A stretch of 57,640 nt of DNA from CAJBIL01 sp044359525 (GTDB lineage: Bacteria; Pseudomonadota; Gammaproteobacteria; Burkholderiales; Rhodocyclaceae), in the NCBI GenBank assembly GCA_044359525.1, contig JBIKLY010000011.1, positions 1 to 57,640 on the forward strand, read 5' to 3'. Under the pieces are notes generated by a model. The model saw only the letters and a list, made by a program, of their open reading frames with translations, had not been told where the DNA came from and made no database searches. The translations under genes and the position numbers were made by a program. Shown in pieces: positions 1-8,714 of the stretch. Positions within the stretch are counted from its first letter, which is position 1; each line of letters begins with the position of its first letter.

Positions 1-2
1 TG

Positions 3-1358
3 ATGATCGTCATGACCACGGCCATCCTCGTCTCGATCAACCCCTGGCTGGCGCTGGTCACGCTGCTGCCGCTACCGATCATTGCCTGGCTGATCCACGT
101 CGTTCGTGAAAAACTGCGCACCGGCTTCGAGCGCGTCGACCGCATCTGGGCCGAAGTGACCAACGTACTCGCCGACACCATTCCCGGCATCCGCGTGGTC
201 AAGGCTTTTGCCCAGGAAAAGCGCGAAGCGGCACGCTTCCGGGCGGCCAACGATCACAACCTGGAGGTCAATGACCGGGTCAACAAGGTGTGGTCGCTAT
301 TCACGCCGAGCGTCACGCTGCTTACCGAAATCGGCCTGCTCGTCGTCTGGGCGTTCGGCATCTGGCAAGTGTCGAAAGACCAGATCACGGTCGGCGTGCT
401 CACCGCTTTCCTCGCCTACATCAGCCGCTTCTATTTGCGCCTCGATTCGATGAGCCGCATCGTTTCGGTGACGCAAAAAGCCGCCGCCGGCGCCAAGCGC
501 ATCTTTGATATTCTCGATCATATTTCGAGCGTCCCGGAGCCGGTCAACCCGGTGCATCTGCCGACCGTTACCGGCCGCATCGAGCTGCGCAACGTCGGTT
601 TCCGCTACGGCACACGCAGCGTCACGCGCGACATCAGCATCAAGATCGAGCCGGGTGAAATGATCGGTCTGGTCGGCCATAGCGGCTCGGGCAAGAGCAC
701 CATGGTCAACCTGATCTGCCGCTTCTACGACGTGACCGAAGGCGCCATCCTGATCGACGGCGTGGACATCCGCTCGCTGCCGGTCGCCGAGTACCGCAAG
801 CATATCGGCCTCGTGTTGCAGGAGCCTTTCCTGTTCTTCGGCACGATTGCCGAAAACATCGCCTACGGCAAACCCGAAGCAACGCGCGAAGAGATCGTCG
901 CCGCCGCGCGTGCCGCGCACGCCCACGAGTTCATCCTGCGTCTGGCGCATGGTTACGATTCGCTGGTCGGCGAACGCGGCCAGGCATTGTCCGGCGGCGA
1001 GCGACAGCGCATCTCGATTGCGCGTGCCTTGCTGATTGATCCGAAGATCCTGATCCTCGACGAAGCCACCTCGTCGGTCGACACAACGACTGAAAAGGAA
1101 ATCCAGAAAGCGCTCGACAACCTGGTGCGCGGCCGTACGACGATCGCCATCGCGCACCGCCTGTCCACCCTGCGCGACGCCAACCGCCTGGTCGTACTGG
1201 ATCGCGGCAGCGTCGTCGAAGTCGGCAACCACGACGAGTTGATGGCCTGCGAAGGCCACTACTACCGCCTCTACCAGGCGCAGGCGCGCAACGTCGATAC
1301 CGAAGCCGAACTGCGCCGACTCGATGACAGCCCACGCGCCGATGGAGACCGCGAATGA
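3..1358 (+). CDS. ABC exporter, fused permease-ATPase, 5'-truncated by the window edge (cyanophycin-associated)
   Basis: The C-terminal 451 residues of a type I ABC exporter half-transporter; the first Met shown is probably internal because the leading membrane helices lie outside the window. Residues 1 to about 165 hold the last membrane segments. The nucleotide-binding domain follows, with Walker A GHSGSGKST near residue 224, signature LSGGERQR, Walker B ILILDEATSS and the H-loop in IAIAHRLS. The stop overlaps the DUF1854 gene start by 4 bp (ATGA), so the two are cotranslated. From family knowledge, this exporter and DUF1854 pair recurs beside cyanophycin synthetases, as here, but its substrate is not established. 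The fused layout resembles MsbA-type exporters. Confidence 0.9.
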   Translation: MIVMTTAILVSINPWLALVTLLPLPIIAWLIHVVREKLRTGFERVDRIWAEVTNVLADTIPGIRVVKAFAQEKREAARFRAANDHNLEVNDRVNKVWSLFTPSVTLLTEIGLLVVWAFGIWQVSKDQITVGVLTAFLAYISRFYLRLDSMSRIVSVTQKAAAGAKRIFDILDHISSVPEPVNPVHLPTVTGRIELRNVGFRYGTRSVTRDISIKIEPGEMIGLVGHSGSGKSTMVNLICRFYDVTEGAILIDGVDIRSLPVAEYRKHIGLVLQEPFLFFGTIAENIAYGKPEATREEIVAAARAAHAHEFILRLAHGYDSLVGERGQALSGGERQRISIARALLIDPKILILDEATSSVDTTTEKEIQKALDNLVRGRTTIAIAHRLSTLRDANRLVVLDRGSVVEVGNHDELMACEGHYYRLYQAQARNVDTEAELRRLDDSPRADGDRE

Positions 1359-1828
1359 GCAATCAACCGGACTACCTGCTGCATCGCAATGCCTTCGGAC
1401 GACTGGTATTTACCGACGCCGACGGCGAAGCCCATGAAGGCGTCGTACCCGTGCGCGCCTTCCCGATTGCCGCGCCGGATCACGGAATCGCGCTGGTCGA
1501 CCCGCACGGCCACGAACTGGCGTGGATTGATCGCCTGACCGACCTGCCGGACGATCTGCGCACACTGGTCGAAGCCGAACTGGCGAGCCGCGAGTTCATG
1601 CCTGAAATCAAGCGCATCATCAGCGTCGCGAGTTTCGCCACGCCGAGCACCTGGCGCGTTGAAACCAACCATGGCGAGACCGATCTCGTTCTCAAGGGCG
1701 AGGAAGACATTCGCCGCCTCGCCTCGCCCGGATTACTGATCGCCGACAGCCACGGCATTCACTACCTGATCCGCGACCGTTATGCACTCGATGCACACAG
1801 CCGCAAGATTCTGGATCGTTTTCTGTGA
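1355..1828 (+). CDS. DUF1854 protein, cyanophycin metabolism-associated
   Basis: A 157-aa soluble protein with no signal peptide or membrane segment. It matches the DUF1854 type by the core region ending in GLLIADSHGIHYLIRD and the C-terminal LDxxSRKILDRFL. The start overlaps the ABC exporter stop by 4 bp, and the cphA'/cphA pair follows downstream on the same strand after a palindromic repeat. The family is annotated as cyanophycin metabolism-associated from this neighbourhood; no biochemical role is known to me. The acidic, compact sequence suggests a partner or regulator of the exporter, which is inference. Confidence 0.85.
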   Translation: MSNQPDYLLHRNAFGRLVFTDADGEAHEGVVPVRAFPIAAPDHGIALVDPHGHELAWIDRLTDLPDDLRTLVEAELASREFMPEIKRIISVASFATPSTWRVETNHGETDLVLKGEEDIRRLASPGLLIADSHGIHYLIRDRYALDAHSRKILDRFL

Positions 1829-1854
1829 GAGGCTGTAAAAAATGCCTGAAACCC

Positions 1855-1954
1855 TAACGCAGAGGCGCAGAGACGCAGAGAAAACGCAGAGAAAGTCCAT
1901 TAAAACAAAAGGTTTTCTCTGCGTTTTCTCTGCGCCTCTGCGCCTCTGCGGTAA
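1855..1954. repeat. Intergenic palindromic repeat, copy 1 (AGAG subtype)
   Basis: A long imperfect inverted repeat. The left arm reads AACGCAGAGGCGCAGAGACG and continues with more GCAGAG units; the right arm is its complement (TCTCTGCGCCTCTGCG). The loop is A-rich at about 1895-1910. Each arm is itself built of about 8-9 bp units. The element fills the gap between the DUF1854 gene and cphA'. Transcribed, it would form a strong hairpin and could act as terminator or RNA-stabilising element. Four related copies occur at 4278, 7035, 10063 and 19741. Confidence 0.9.
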
Positions 1955-2082
1955 GTTTTTGATTTTTTGCGCCGAAATATTTCACCCACCAGTCAGCCTA
2001 TCGACGCGAACAGCGTTAATCTGACAGCAAACGCCCCCCGCTTCCCCATTGCTACATGTCGGCCTGCGCCAATCCTGACCAA

Positions 2083-4254
2083 ATGAAAACGAAAGACATC
2101 AAGTTTCTCGAGATCCGCTACCTGCGCGGACCGAACATCTGGACCTACCGTCCGGTTCTCGAAGCCATCGTCGATATCGGCGAACTCGAAGACTTCCCTT
2201 CGAACACCATCCCCGGCTTCGTCGATCGCCTCAAGGCCTTCCTGCCTTCGCTGACCGAACACCGCTGCAGCTACGGCGAACGCGGCGGCTTCCTGCGCCG
2301 GCTGGAAGAAGGCACCTGGCCGGGACACATTCTTGAGCACGTGTCGCTCGAACTGCAGAATCTCGCCGGCATGCCCGGCGGTTTTGGCAAGGCACGCGAA
2401 ACTTCAATACGCGGTGTGTATAAGGTCGTCATCCGCGCCTGGCACGAAGACGTCACCCGCGCCTGCCTGTTCGCCGGCCGCGAACTGGTGATGGCGGCGA
2501 TTCAGGACACGCCGTTCGACGTTGCCGGAAAAGTGGAACACTTGCGCGACATGGCCGAACGCAAGTTGCTCGGGCCAAGCACGGGTGCCATCGTCGAATC
2601 GGCGACCGCCAAGGATAGGCGCATCCCGGCAATTCGTTTGTTATCGACGGGCAACCTCGTTCAGCTTGGCTACGGAAAAAAGAGCCGGCGCATCTGGACA
2701 GCAGAAACCGACCGCACCAGCGCCATCGCCGAAAGCATTTCACGCGACAAGGATCTGACCAAAAGCCTGCTGCAATCCTGCGGTGTGCCGGTACCCGAAG
2801 GACGCATGGTCGATAGCCCGGCCGACGCCTGGGATGCCGCCGAGGACATCGGCGTGCCGGTGGTCGTCAAGCCTTACGACGGTAACCACGGACGCGGCGT
2901 ATTTACCAACCTGACAACGCGCGAGGAAGTCGAAGCCGCCTACACGTCAGCCATCGAAGAAGGCAGCGGCGTTATTGTCGAACGCTTCATTCGCGGCGAC
3001 GAGCATCGCCTGCTGGTGGTTGGCGGCAAGCTGGTCGCCGCAGCACGCGGCGAAACGGCAGCGGTCATCTGCGACGGAAAATCAACCATTGACCAGCTGA
3101 TCGACCTGCAGATCAATTCCGACCCGCGCCGTGGCGCTGCAGAAGAATTCCCGCTCGACGTCATCCAGCTCGCCGACAATCCGGTGGCGCTGCATGAAGT
3201 CGAGCGTCAGGGCTTCACTGGACAATCGATCCCACCCGCCGGACAGGAAGTGCTTATCCTGCGCACCGGCAACCACACCTGCGATATCACCGAGCAAGTA
3301 CACCCCAGCGTGGCGGCAGCAGCCTCGCTTGCCGCACGCATCGTCGGCCTCGACATCGCCGGTGTCGACCTGGTTGCCGAAGACATCTCGCGGCCACTCG
3401 ATACGCAGCGCGGCGCCATCGTCGAAGTCAATGCCGGCCCCGGCCTGCTGATGCACCTGAAGCCGCAGAATGGTGTCGCGCAACCGGTCGGACGCGCCAT
3501 TGTCGACCACCTGTTCCCGAATGGTGACGACGGACGCATCCCGGTCGTCGGCGTCACCGGCAGCTTCGGAAAAACCATCGTTGCGCGTCTTGTTGCGCGA
3601 CTGCTGACGCTTTCCGGAAAATGCACCGGACTGGCCTGCAGTGACGGCCTCTTCCTGGACCGCCGGCTGGTCGACAAAGGCGATCGGGCAAAATGGGAAG
3701 CCGCCAATCGCATCCTGATGAACCGCGCCGTTGAAGCTGCCGTCTTCGAAAACGGCAGCGACACCATTCTCGGTGAAGGCCTGGCCTACGACCGCTGTCA
3801 GGTTGGCGTGGTCACCAACATCGAACCGACCCGGCATTACGGCCGCTACTACATCGAAAACCCCGAGCAGGTTTATAACGTACTGCGCACGCAGGTCGAT
3901 CTGGTCTTGCCGCAGGGCGCTGCGGTACTCAATGCCAGCGAGCCGATGCTGGTCGAGATGGCCGAACTGTGCGATGGCGAAGTCATCTACTTCGCGCGCG
4001 ACGCCGAACTGCCGGCGATTGCCGAACACCGGGCGCAAGGCGGGCGGGCCATCATCGTGCGCGACGGTCAGGTAATACTCGCCAGCGGCCCGGATGAAGT
4101 CGCTCTGACCAAACTGGGCAATATCCCGCTGACCGATGGCGGAAAGACACCGGCCCAGGTTGAAAACGTCCTCGCCGCGGTGGGTGCAGCCTGGGCACTC
4201 GGCATCACCCCCGACCTGATGCGAATCGGTATCGAAACATTCTCTGTCGCCTGA
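2083..4254 (+). CDS. cphA': CphA', cyanophycin synthetase-like protein with altered ligase P-loop
   Basis: About 723 aa, homologous along its length to CphA at 4428-7001. The N-domain opens with LRGPNIWTYRPVLEAIVDIG, the ATP-grasp region covers about residues 200-470 (VVVKPYDGNHGRGVF, VERFIRGDEHRLLVVGG), and a Mur-ligase-like domain follows. Two differences stand out. The Mur P-loop is GVTGSFGKTIVAR (about residue 490) instead of GTNGKTTTVR, and the protein ends where CphA continues for roughly 130 more residues, so the Mur C-terminal lobe is missing. Such CphA' partners are known beside CphA in betaproteobacteria (e.g. Ralstonia eutropha). The ATP-grasp site looks intact; the Mur site may be inactive. 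I prefer the MKTKDIKF start, matching CphA's N-terminus; an ATG at 2056 is possible. Neither has a clear ribosome site. Confidence 0.9.
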   Translation: MKTKDIKFLEIRYLRGPNIWTYRPVLEAIVDIGELEDFPSNTIPGFVDRLKAFLPSLTEHRCSYGERGGFLRRLEEGTWPGHILEHVSLELQNLAGMPGGFGKARETSIRGVYKVVIRAWHEDVTRACLFAGRELVMAAIQDTPFDVAGKVEHLRDMAERKLLGPSTGAIVESATAKDRRIPAIRLLSTGNLVQLGYGKKSRRIWTAETDRTSAIAESISRDKDLTKSLLQSCGVPVPEGRMVDSPADAWDAAEDIGVPVVVKPYDGNHGRGVFTNLTTREEVEAAYTSAIEEGSGVIVERFIRGDEHRLLVVGGKLVAAARGETAAVICDGKSTIDQLIDLQINSDPRRGAAEEFPLDVIQLADNPVALHEVERQGFTGQSIPPAGQEVLILRTGNHTCDITEQVHPSVAAAASLAARIVGLDIAGVDLVAEDISRPLDTQRGAIVEVNAGPGLLMHLKPQNGVAQPVGRAIVDHLFPNGDDGRIPVVGVTGSFGKTIVARLVARLLTLSGKCTGLACSDGLFLDRRLVDKGDRAKWEAANRILMNRAVEAAVFENGSDTILGEGLAYDRCQVGVVTNIEPTRHYGRYYIENPEQVYNVLRTQVDLVLPQGAAVLNASEPMLVEMAELCDGEVIYFARDAELPAIAEHRAQGGRAIIVRDGQVILASGPDEVALTKLGNIPLTDGGKTPAQVENVLAAVGAAWALGITPDLMRIGIETFSVA

Positions 4255-4277
4255 TAGGCTAAAAAAATCAAAAACTT

Positions 4278-4371
4278 AACGCAGAGGCGCAGAGACGCAG
4301 AAGTAACGCAGAGAAAAACGAAAAAAGGTTTTCTCTGCGTTACCTCTGCGTCACCTCTGCGCCTCTGCGTT
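4278..4371. repeat. Intergenic palindromic repeat, copy 2 (AGAG subtype)
   Basis: Same element as at 1855: the left arm begins AACGCAGAGGCGCAGAGACG, the right arm ends CTCTGCGCCTCTGCGTT, and the loop is an A-rich run. It lies between cphA' and cphA, 57 bp upstream of the cphA start, so it could set the relative expression of the two synthetases. Confidence 0.9.
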
Positions 4372-4427
4372 GGGGTTTAATGCTTTTACCAAGCTCTGAC
4401 TGAACAAGAAAACCGAGGAAACTGTTC

Positions 4428-7001
4428 ATGGAAGTATCACGTATCCGCGCGCTGCGCGGGCCTAATCTGTGGAGCCGGCATACGGCGATCGAGGCGATTG
4501 TTTCTTGCACCGAAGCCGAGTGCACGATTGGCGATATACCCGGTTTCGAATTGCGATTACGCGAACGTTTCCCGGAGATCGCCATGCTCCAGCCGGCCGG
4601 CCACGACGAGGCGGTATCGATGGCACACGCACTGGAATTCGCCGCGCTCGGGCTGCAGGCGCAGGCCGGCTGCCCGGTGACCTTCAGCCGCACCGCACCG
4701 ACACTGGAGGCCGGCACCTATCAGGTGATCGCCGAATACAGCGAAGAAGCGGTCGGCCGACTGGCTTTTGAGCTCGCCGAAGCGCTCTGCCAGGCAGCGG
4801 TCGATGACACGCCGTTCGATCTTGCCGATGCTCTACACCGTCTGCGCGAGCTCGACGAAGACGTGCGACTCGGACCAAGCACCGGCTCCATCGTCTACGC
4901 TGCCGTCGCGCGCAACATACCCTACCGTCGCCTGACCGAGGGCAGCATGGTGCAGTTTGGCTGGGGCAGCAAACAACGGCGCATCCAGGCCGCCGAAACC
5001 GACCAGACCAGTGCGGTCGCCGAAGCCATCGCGCAGGACAAGGAACTGACCAAGACGCTGCTGCACGCGGCGGGCGTCCCGGTGCCGGCCGGCCGGCCAG
5101 TGCTCAATGCGGCAGACGCCTGGGCCGCCGCCTGCGAAATTGGCGGCGCCGTCGTCGTCAAGCCGCAGGATGGCAATCAAGGCAAGGGCGTTGCGGTCAA
5201 TCTGCTGACCCGTGAGCAAGTCGAAGGCGCTTACGCGGTAGCCGTCGAGGTCAGCGACGAAGTGCTGGTCGAACGCTACATCCCCGGCCACGACTACCGC
5301 ATGCTGGTAATCGGCAACAAGCTGATCGCGGCTGCCCGGCGCGAACCGCCAACGGTCGTTGGCGATGGCGTGCGCAGCGTTCGCGAACTCGTTGACCTGG
5401 TCAATAGCGATCCACGGCGCGGCACCGGCCATGCCACCTCACTGACCAAAATCCGCTTTGACGACATCGCGCTGGCCCGTCTGGCAACCGAGGGGCTGAC
5501 CGCCGACTCGGTGCCGGCGCGCGGTACGCGCGTCGTCCTGCGCAACAATGCCAACCTGTCCACCGGCGGTACGGCAACCGACGTCACCGATGACGTGCAC
5601 CCCGACTTCGCCGCACGCGCCATCGCTGCGGCACAAACTATTGGCCTCGACATCGCCGGCGTCGACATTGTCTGCGACAGCGTATTGCGCCCGCTGGAAG
5701 ACCAAGGCGGCGGCGTCGTCGAACTGAACGCCGCCCCCGGCCTGCGCATGCACCTGCAACCGTCATTCGGCAAGGGCCGTGCGGTCGGCGAAGCGATCAT
5801 TGCCAACATGTTTGCCGATGGCGATGATGCACGCATCCCGCTGATCGCCGTCGCCGGTACCAACGGCAAGACGACGACAGTCCGCCTGATCGCCAGCATT
5901 CTCGGCAGCAAGGGCCTGCGCGTCGGCATGACCAGCACCGACGGCGTCTACATCGAAGGCCAGCGCATCGACACCGGCGATTGCAGCGGCCCGAAAAGCG
6001 CCAAGAACGTTCTGCTCCACCCCGACGTCGACGCTGCCGTGCTTGAAACAGCGCGTGGCGGCGTCCTGCGCGAAGGGCTGGGCTTTGACCGCTGTGATGT
6101 GGCGGTGGTCACCAACATCGGCATGGGCGACCACCTCGGCCTGTCGTACATCAGCACAGTCGAGGATCTGGCTGTGGTGAAGCGCGTCATCGTGCGCAAC
6201 GTCAAACCCGATACCGGTGTCGCCGTCCTTAACGCCGCCGACCCGATGGTGGTGCGCATGGCCGACGCCTGCCCCGGCAAAGTCACCTTCTTCGCCTGCG
6301 ACCGCAACCATCCGGTGATGGCCATGCACCGGGCGCAAGGCAAACGCGTCATTTATCTCGATGGCGATTCGATTGTTGCCTGCGAGGGTGGCTTTGAACA
6401 ACGCATCGCGCTGGCCGAAATCCCTGTCACCCAGAACGGCGCCATCGGCTTCCAGATCGAAAACGCCATGGCGGCGACCGGCGCCGGCTGGGCTTTGGGT
6501 ATCGACTGGGCGATCATCCGCGCCGGCCTCGCCGGTTTCGTCAATGACGCGCAAAGCGCCCCCGGCCGCTTCAACCTGTTCAGCTACCGTGGCGCGACGC
6601 TGATTGCCGACTACGGTCACAACCCGGATGCCATCAAGGCACTGGTCAGCGCTATCGACAACATGCCGGCCAAGCGCCGCTGCGTAGTGATCAGTGGTGC
6701 CGGCGACCGGCGCGACGAAGACATCCGCCAGCAAACCGAAATCATCGGCGACGCCTTCGATCAGGTCGTGCTTTATCAGGACCAATGCCAGCGCGGGCGC
6801 GCCGATGGCGAAGTGCTTGCACTGCTGCAACTCGGTCTGAAGAATGCCAAGCGGACGACGGCCATCCAGGAGATCAACGGCGAGTTTCTAGCCATTGACA
6901 CCGCACTGGCCGAACTTCAATCCGGCGACCTGTGCCTGATCCTGATTGACCAGGTCGAAGAAGCCCTGGCGCATATTGCCAAGCGGGTGGCGGAAGGCTG
7001 A
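4428..7001 (+). CDS. cphA: Cyanophycin synthetase
   Basis: 857 aa, normal CphA length. It builds cyanophycin, the aspartate-backbone, arginine-side-chain storage polymer, by ATP-dependent ligations in the cytoplasm. An N-terminal domain (LRGPNLWSRHTAIEAIV) is followed by an ATP-grasp domain (VVVKPQDGNQGKGVAVN, VERYIPGHDYRMLVIGN; about residues 210-470) that activates the backbone. A Mur-ligase-like domain with intact P-loop GTNGKTTTVR (about residue 477) and C-lobe (DYGHNPDAIKAL, SGAGDRRDEDI) adds arginine. The ATG follows a GAGGA ribosome site. It lies in tandem with cphA', from which a palindromic repeat separates it. No cyanophycinase (cphB) is in the window. Confidence 0.97.
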   Translation: MEVSRIRALRGPNLWSRHTAIEAIVSCTEAECTIGDIPGFELRLRERFPEIAMLQPAGHDEAVSMAHALEFAALGLQAQAGCPVTFSRTAPTLEAGTYQVIAEYSEEAVGRLAFELAEALCQAAVDDTPFDLADALHRLRELDEDVRLGPSTGSIVYAAVARNIPYRRLTEGSMVQFGWGSKQRRIQAAETDQTSAVAEAIAQDKELTKTLLHAAGVPVPAGRPVLNAADAWAAACEIGGAVVVKPQDGNQGKGVAVNLLTREQVEGAYAVAVEVSDEVLVERYIPGHDYRMLVIGNKLIAAARREPPTVVGDGVRSVRELVDLVNSDPRRGTGHATSLTKIRFDDIALARLATEGLTADSVPARGTRVVLRNNANLSTGGTATDVTDDVHPDFAARAIAAAQTIGLDIAGVDIVCDSVLRPLEDQGGGVVELNAAPGLRMHLQPSFGKGRAVGEAIIANMFADGDDARIPLIAVAGTNGKTTTVRLIASILGSKGLRVGMTSTDGVYIEGQRIDTGDCSGPKSAKNVLLHPDVDAAVLETARGGVLREGLGFDRCDVAVVTNIGMGDHLGLSYISTVEDLAVVKRVIVRNVKPDTGVAVLNAADPMVVRMADACPGKVTFFACDRNHPVMAMHRAQGKRVIYLDGDSIVACEGGFEQRIALAEIPVTQNGAIGFQIENAMAATGAGWALGIDWAIIRAGLAGFVNDAQSAPGRFNLFSYRGATLIADYGHNPDAIKALVSAIDNMPAKRRCVVISGAGDRRDEDIRQQTEIIGDAFDQVVLYQDQCQRGRADGEVLALLQLGLKNAKRTTAIQEINGEFLAIDTALAELQSGDLCLILIDQVEEALAHIAKRVAEG

Positions 7002-7034
7002 TTCACCACGGCTTGAACTGGAAAGGCTCAGCTA

Positions 7035-7121
7035 TTCACCGCAAAGGCGCAAAGGACGCAGAGTTCCGCAGAGAAAACAGGTTTCTTTGCGAACTTCGCG
7101 CCTTTGCGCCTTTGCGGTGAA
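7035..7121. repeat. Intergenic palindromic repeat, copy 3 (AAAG subtype)
   Basis: Inverted repeat bounded by TTCACCGCAAAGGCGCAAAG and its complement (GCGCCTTTGCGGTGAA). The inner left arm still carries AGAG-subtype units (CGCAGAG), so it is a hybrid of the two subtypes. It sits between the convergent genes cphA (+) and the histidine kinase (-), where it could terminate both transcripts. Confidence 0.9.
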
Positions 7122-7139
7122 GTCTTTTCGGTTTGAGGC

Positions 7140-8180
7140 TCACGCCTCCGGCTGCCGCACCGGCAGCGTGATGCGGAAGCAGGTGCCCTTGCCGGCTTCG
7201 CTCGTCACCTCGATGCGGCCGTTGTGCTTCTGCACGATGCCGTAGGATAGCGACAAGCCCAGCCCGGTGCCCTGCCCGATCGGCTTGGTGGTGAAGAACG
7301 GGTCAAAAATCCGTTTCATGTTTTCGGGCGGAATACCACAACCGTCATCGGCGATTTCAACCCAGATCGTCTCGCTGCCTTCCATTCCGCTGCGAATGAA
7401 AATCTTGCCGCGCCGCGCGCCATTCATGGCGTGTGCGGCATTGACCATGAGATTCATGAAGACCTGGTTGAGCTGCGACAGCATGCATTCGATTTGCGGA
7501 ATGCTGCTGTACTCCTTGATCACGTCGGCCTTGTAACGGATCTCGTTGGCAACAATGTTAAGCGTTGAATCGATGCCCTGATGCAGGTCGGACCAGAGGA
7601 ATTTCCCCTCGTCGGTATGTGAAAAATCTTTCAGGTCCTGAACGATTTTTTTCACCCGATCGATCCCCTCCTTCGACTCGGCAAGAATCGCCAGCATGTC
7701 GGTTTTCAGGTAGTCGATATCCAGCCGCTGGCGCTGCGCAGCCACCGCATCGCGCTCGCTCTGTGGCAAAGCCGCCTCGGTTGACTCATAGAGGCTGATC
7801 ATCTCCAGCAGATCACCGGCATAGCCGCCCAGCGTCGACAGATTGGAATTGACGTAACCGATCGGGTTGTTGATCTCGTGCGCCACACCGGCCGCCAACT
7901 GGCCGATCGACGCCATTTTTTCGGACTGCAGCAACTGGTTGTGTGCCTGCTCCAGCTTGCTGATCAGTTCGGTTTGCTCGTCTTTTTCATCGGACAGCGT
8001 TTGATTGCGCTGCGTCAATTCAGCCGACAGGTCGTCCAGCGCGCGCTCGATCCGCGCTTTGTCGCTTTCCGCCCCATGATAGGCAGCATCGACTGCTTCA
8101 ACAAAACCACGCAAATTCCCGGGAATGGCATCAAACGAACCGAAGGCTTCCTGTATCTGTTGCTCGAGAAGACGATGCAT
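7140..8180 (-). CDS. Sensor histidine kinase (soluble, last gene of the signalling operon)
   Basis: 346 aa with no membrane segment. A helical, coiled-coil-like N-terminus (residues 1-85) leads into the H-box ASIGQLAAGVAHEINNPIGY, with phospho-accepting His about residue 101. The HATPase domain follows, with an N-box NLMVNAAHAMNGA, G1 DDGCGIP and G2 GQGTGLGLSLSYGI. The H-box is nearly identical to those of the two other kinases in this operon, so the three are paralogues. The gene starts 3 bp after the stop of a REC protein, its likely partner. With no sensor domain of its own, it may read another operon protein. Confidence 0.93.
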   Translation of the reverse strand: MHRLLEQQIQEAFGSFDAIPGNLRGFVEAVDAAYHGAESDKARIERALDDLSAELTQRNQTLSDEKDEQTELISKLEQAHNQLLQSEKMASIGQLAAGVAHEINNPIGYVNSNLSTLGGYAGDLLEMISLYESTEAALPQSERDAVAAQRQRLDIDYLKTDMLAILAESKEGIDRVKKIVQDLKDFSHTDEGKFLWSDLHQGIDSTLNIVANEIRYKADVIKEYSSIPQIECMLSQLNQVFMNLMVNAAHAMNGARRGKIFIRSGMEGSETIWVEIADDGCGIPPENMKRIFDPFFTTKPIGQGTGLGLSLSYGIVQKHNGRIEVTSEAGKGTCFRITLPVRQPEA

Positions 8181-8183
8181 TTT

Positions 8184-8714
8184 TTACTCCAGCAGAACCG
8201 AACCGTCCGGCCCCCATTTAACTTTGGTAATTCCCGGCTCGTCCGCTTCCAGTCGCTGCAGCTCGATTTCTTCGACGCTCATGTCGCCCTGGAAAAAACG
8301 CGACTCGTCGGCCAGCCGACGGTCTTCGAGCAGTTGTTCGCGCCGCGCCAGCCCGAGGCGGACGGTGGCGACCAGTTCCGCATCGTCCCACGGCTTGGTC
8401 AGATAGCGGAAAATCTCGGCTTCGTTGATCGCCGTCATCAGCGCATCGAAATCCGTCGACGCCGAGAGAATCAAACGCACGGCATCCGGCTGCAACTGAC
8501 GCACACCCTTGAGGAAGGTCACACCATCCATCGGCGGCATGCGGAAGTCGGACATCACCAGGTCGAAAACCTGATTCCCGACGCGCTCCAGCGCCAGGCG
8601 CGGATCGTCGAATATCTCGATGTGCAGATCGTCGCCGGCAAACGCCCGCAGCAGCGCCCGCCGCAGCGCGTTGAGCACATTGGTCTCATCATCCACCACC
8701 AGCATTCGTTTCAT
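8184..8714 (-). CDS. Response regulator, REC domain with short C-terminal extension
   Basis: 176 aa. The REC domain has the acidic pair VVDDE (about residues 8-9), phospho-acceptor D56 in VMSDFRMPPMDG, and conserved K in YLTKPWDDAEL. The roughly 50-residue tail has no recognisable DNA-binding or enzymatic domain. The KPWDD signature is shared by all four REC domains of the operon. The start overlaps the upstream HD-GYP gene by 4 bp (ATGA) and the stop is 3 bp from the next kinase. It is probably a phosphotransfer intermediate or protein-binding output. Confidence 0.92.
   Translation of the reverse strand: MKRMLVVDDETNVLNALRRALLRAFAGDDLHIEIFDDPRLALERVGNQVFDLVMSDFRMPPMDGVTFLKGVRQLQPDAVRLILSASTDFDALMTAINEAEIFRYLTKPWDDAELVATVRLGLARREQLLEDRRLADESRFFQGDMSVEEIELQRLEADEPGITKVKWGPDGSVLLE

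Noticed and set aside
1842..2024. 60-aa frame across the first palindromic repeat
   Set aside because: Made of the GCAGAG repeat units; not a protein pattern.
3082..4038. 318-aa open frame antisense to cphA'
   Set aside because: Shadow frame without ribosome site or domain.
5763..6830. 355-aa open frame antisense to cphA
   Set aside because: High-GC shadow of the CphA frame; composition (many Asp/Ala/Val/His) is that of an antisense frame and there is no recognisable domain.
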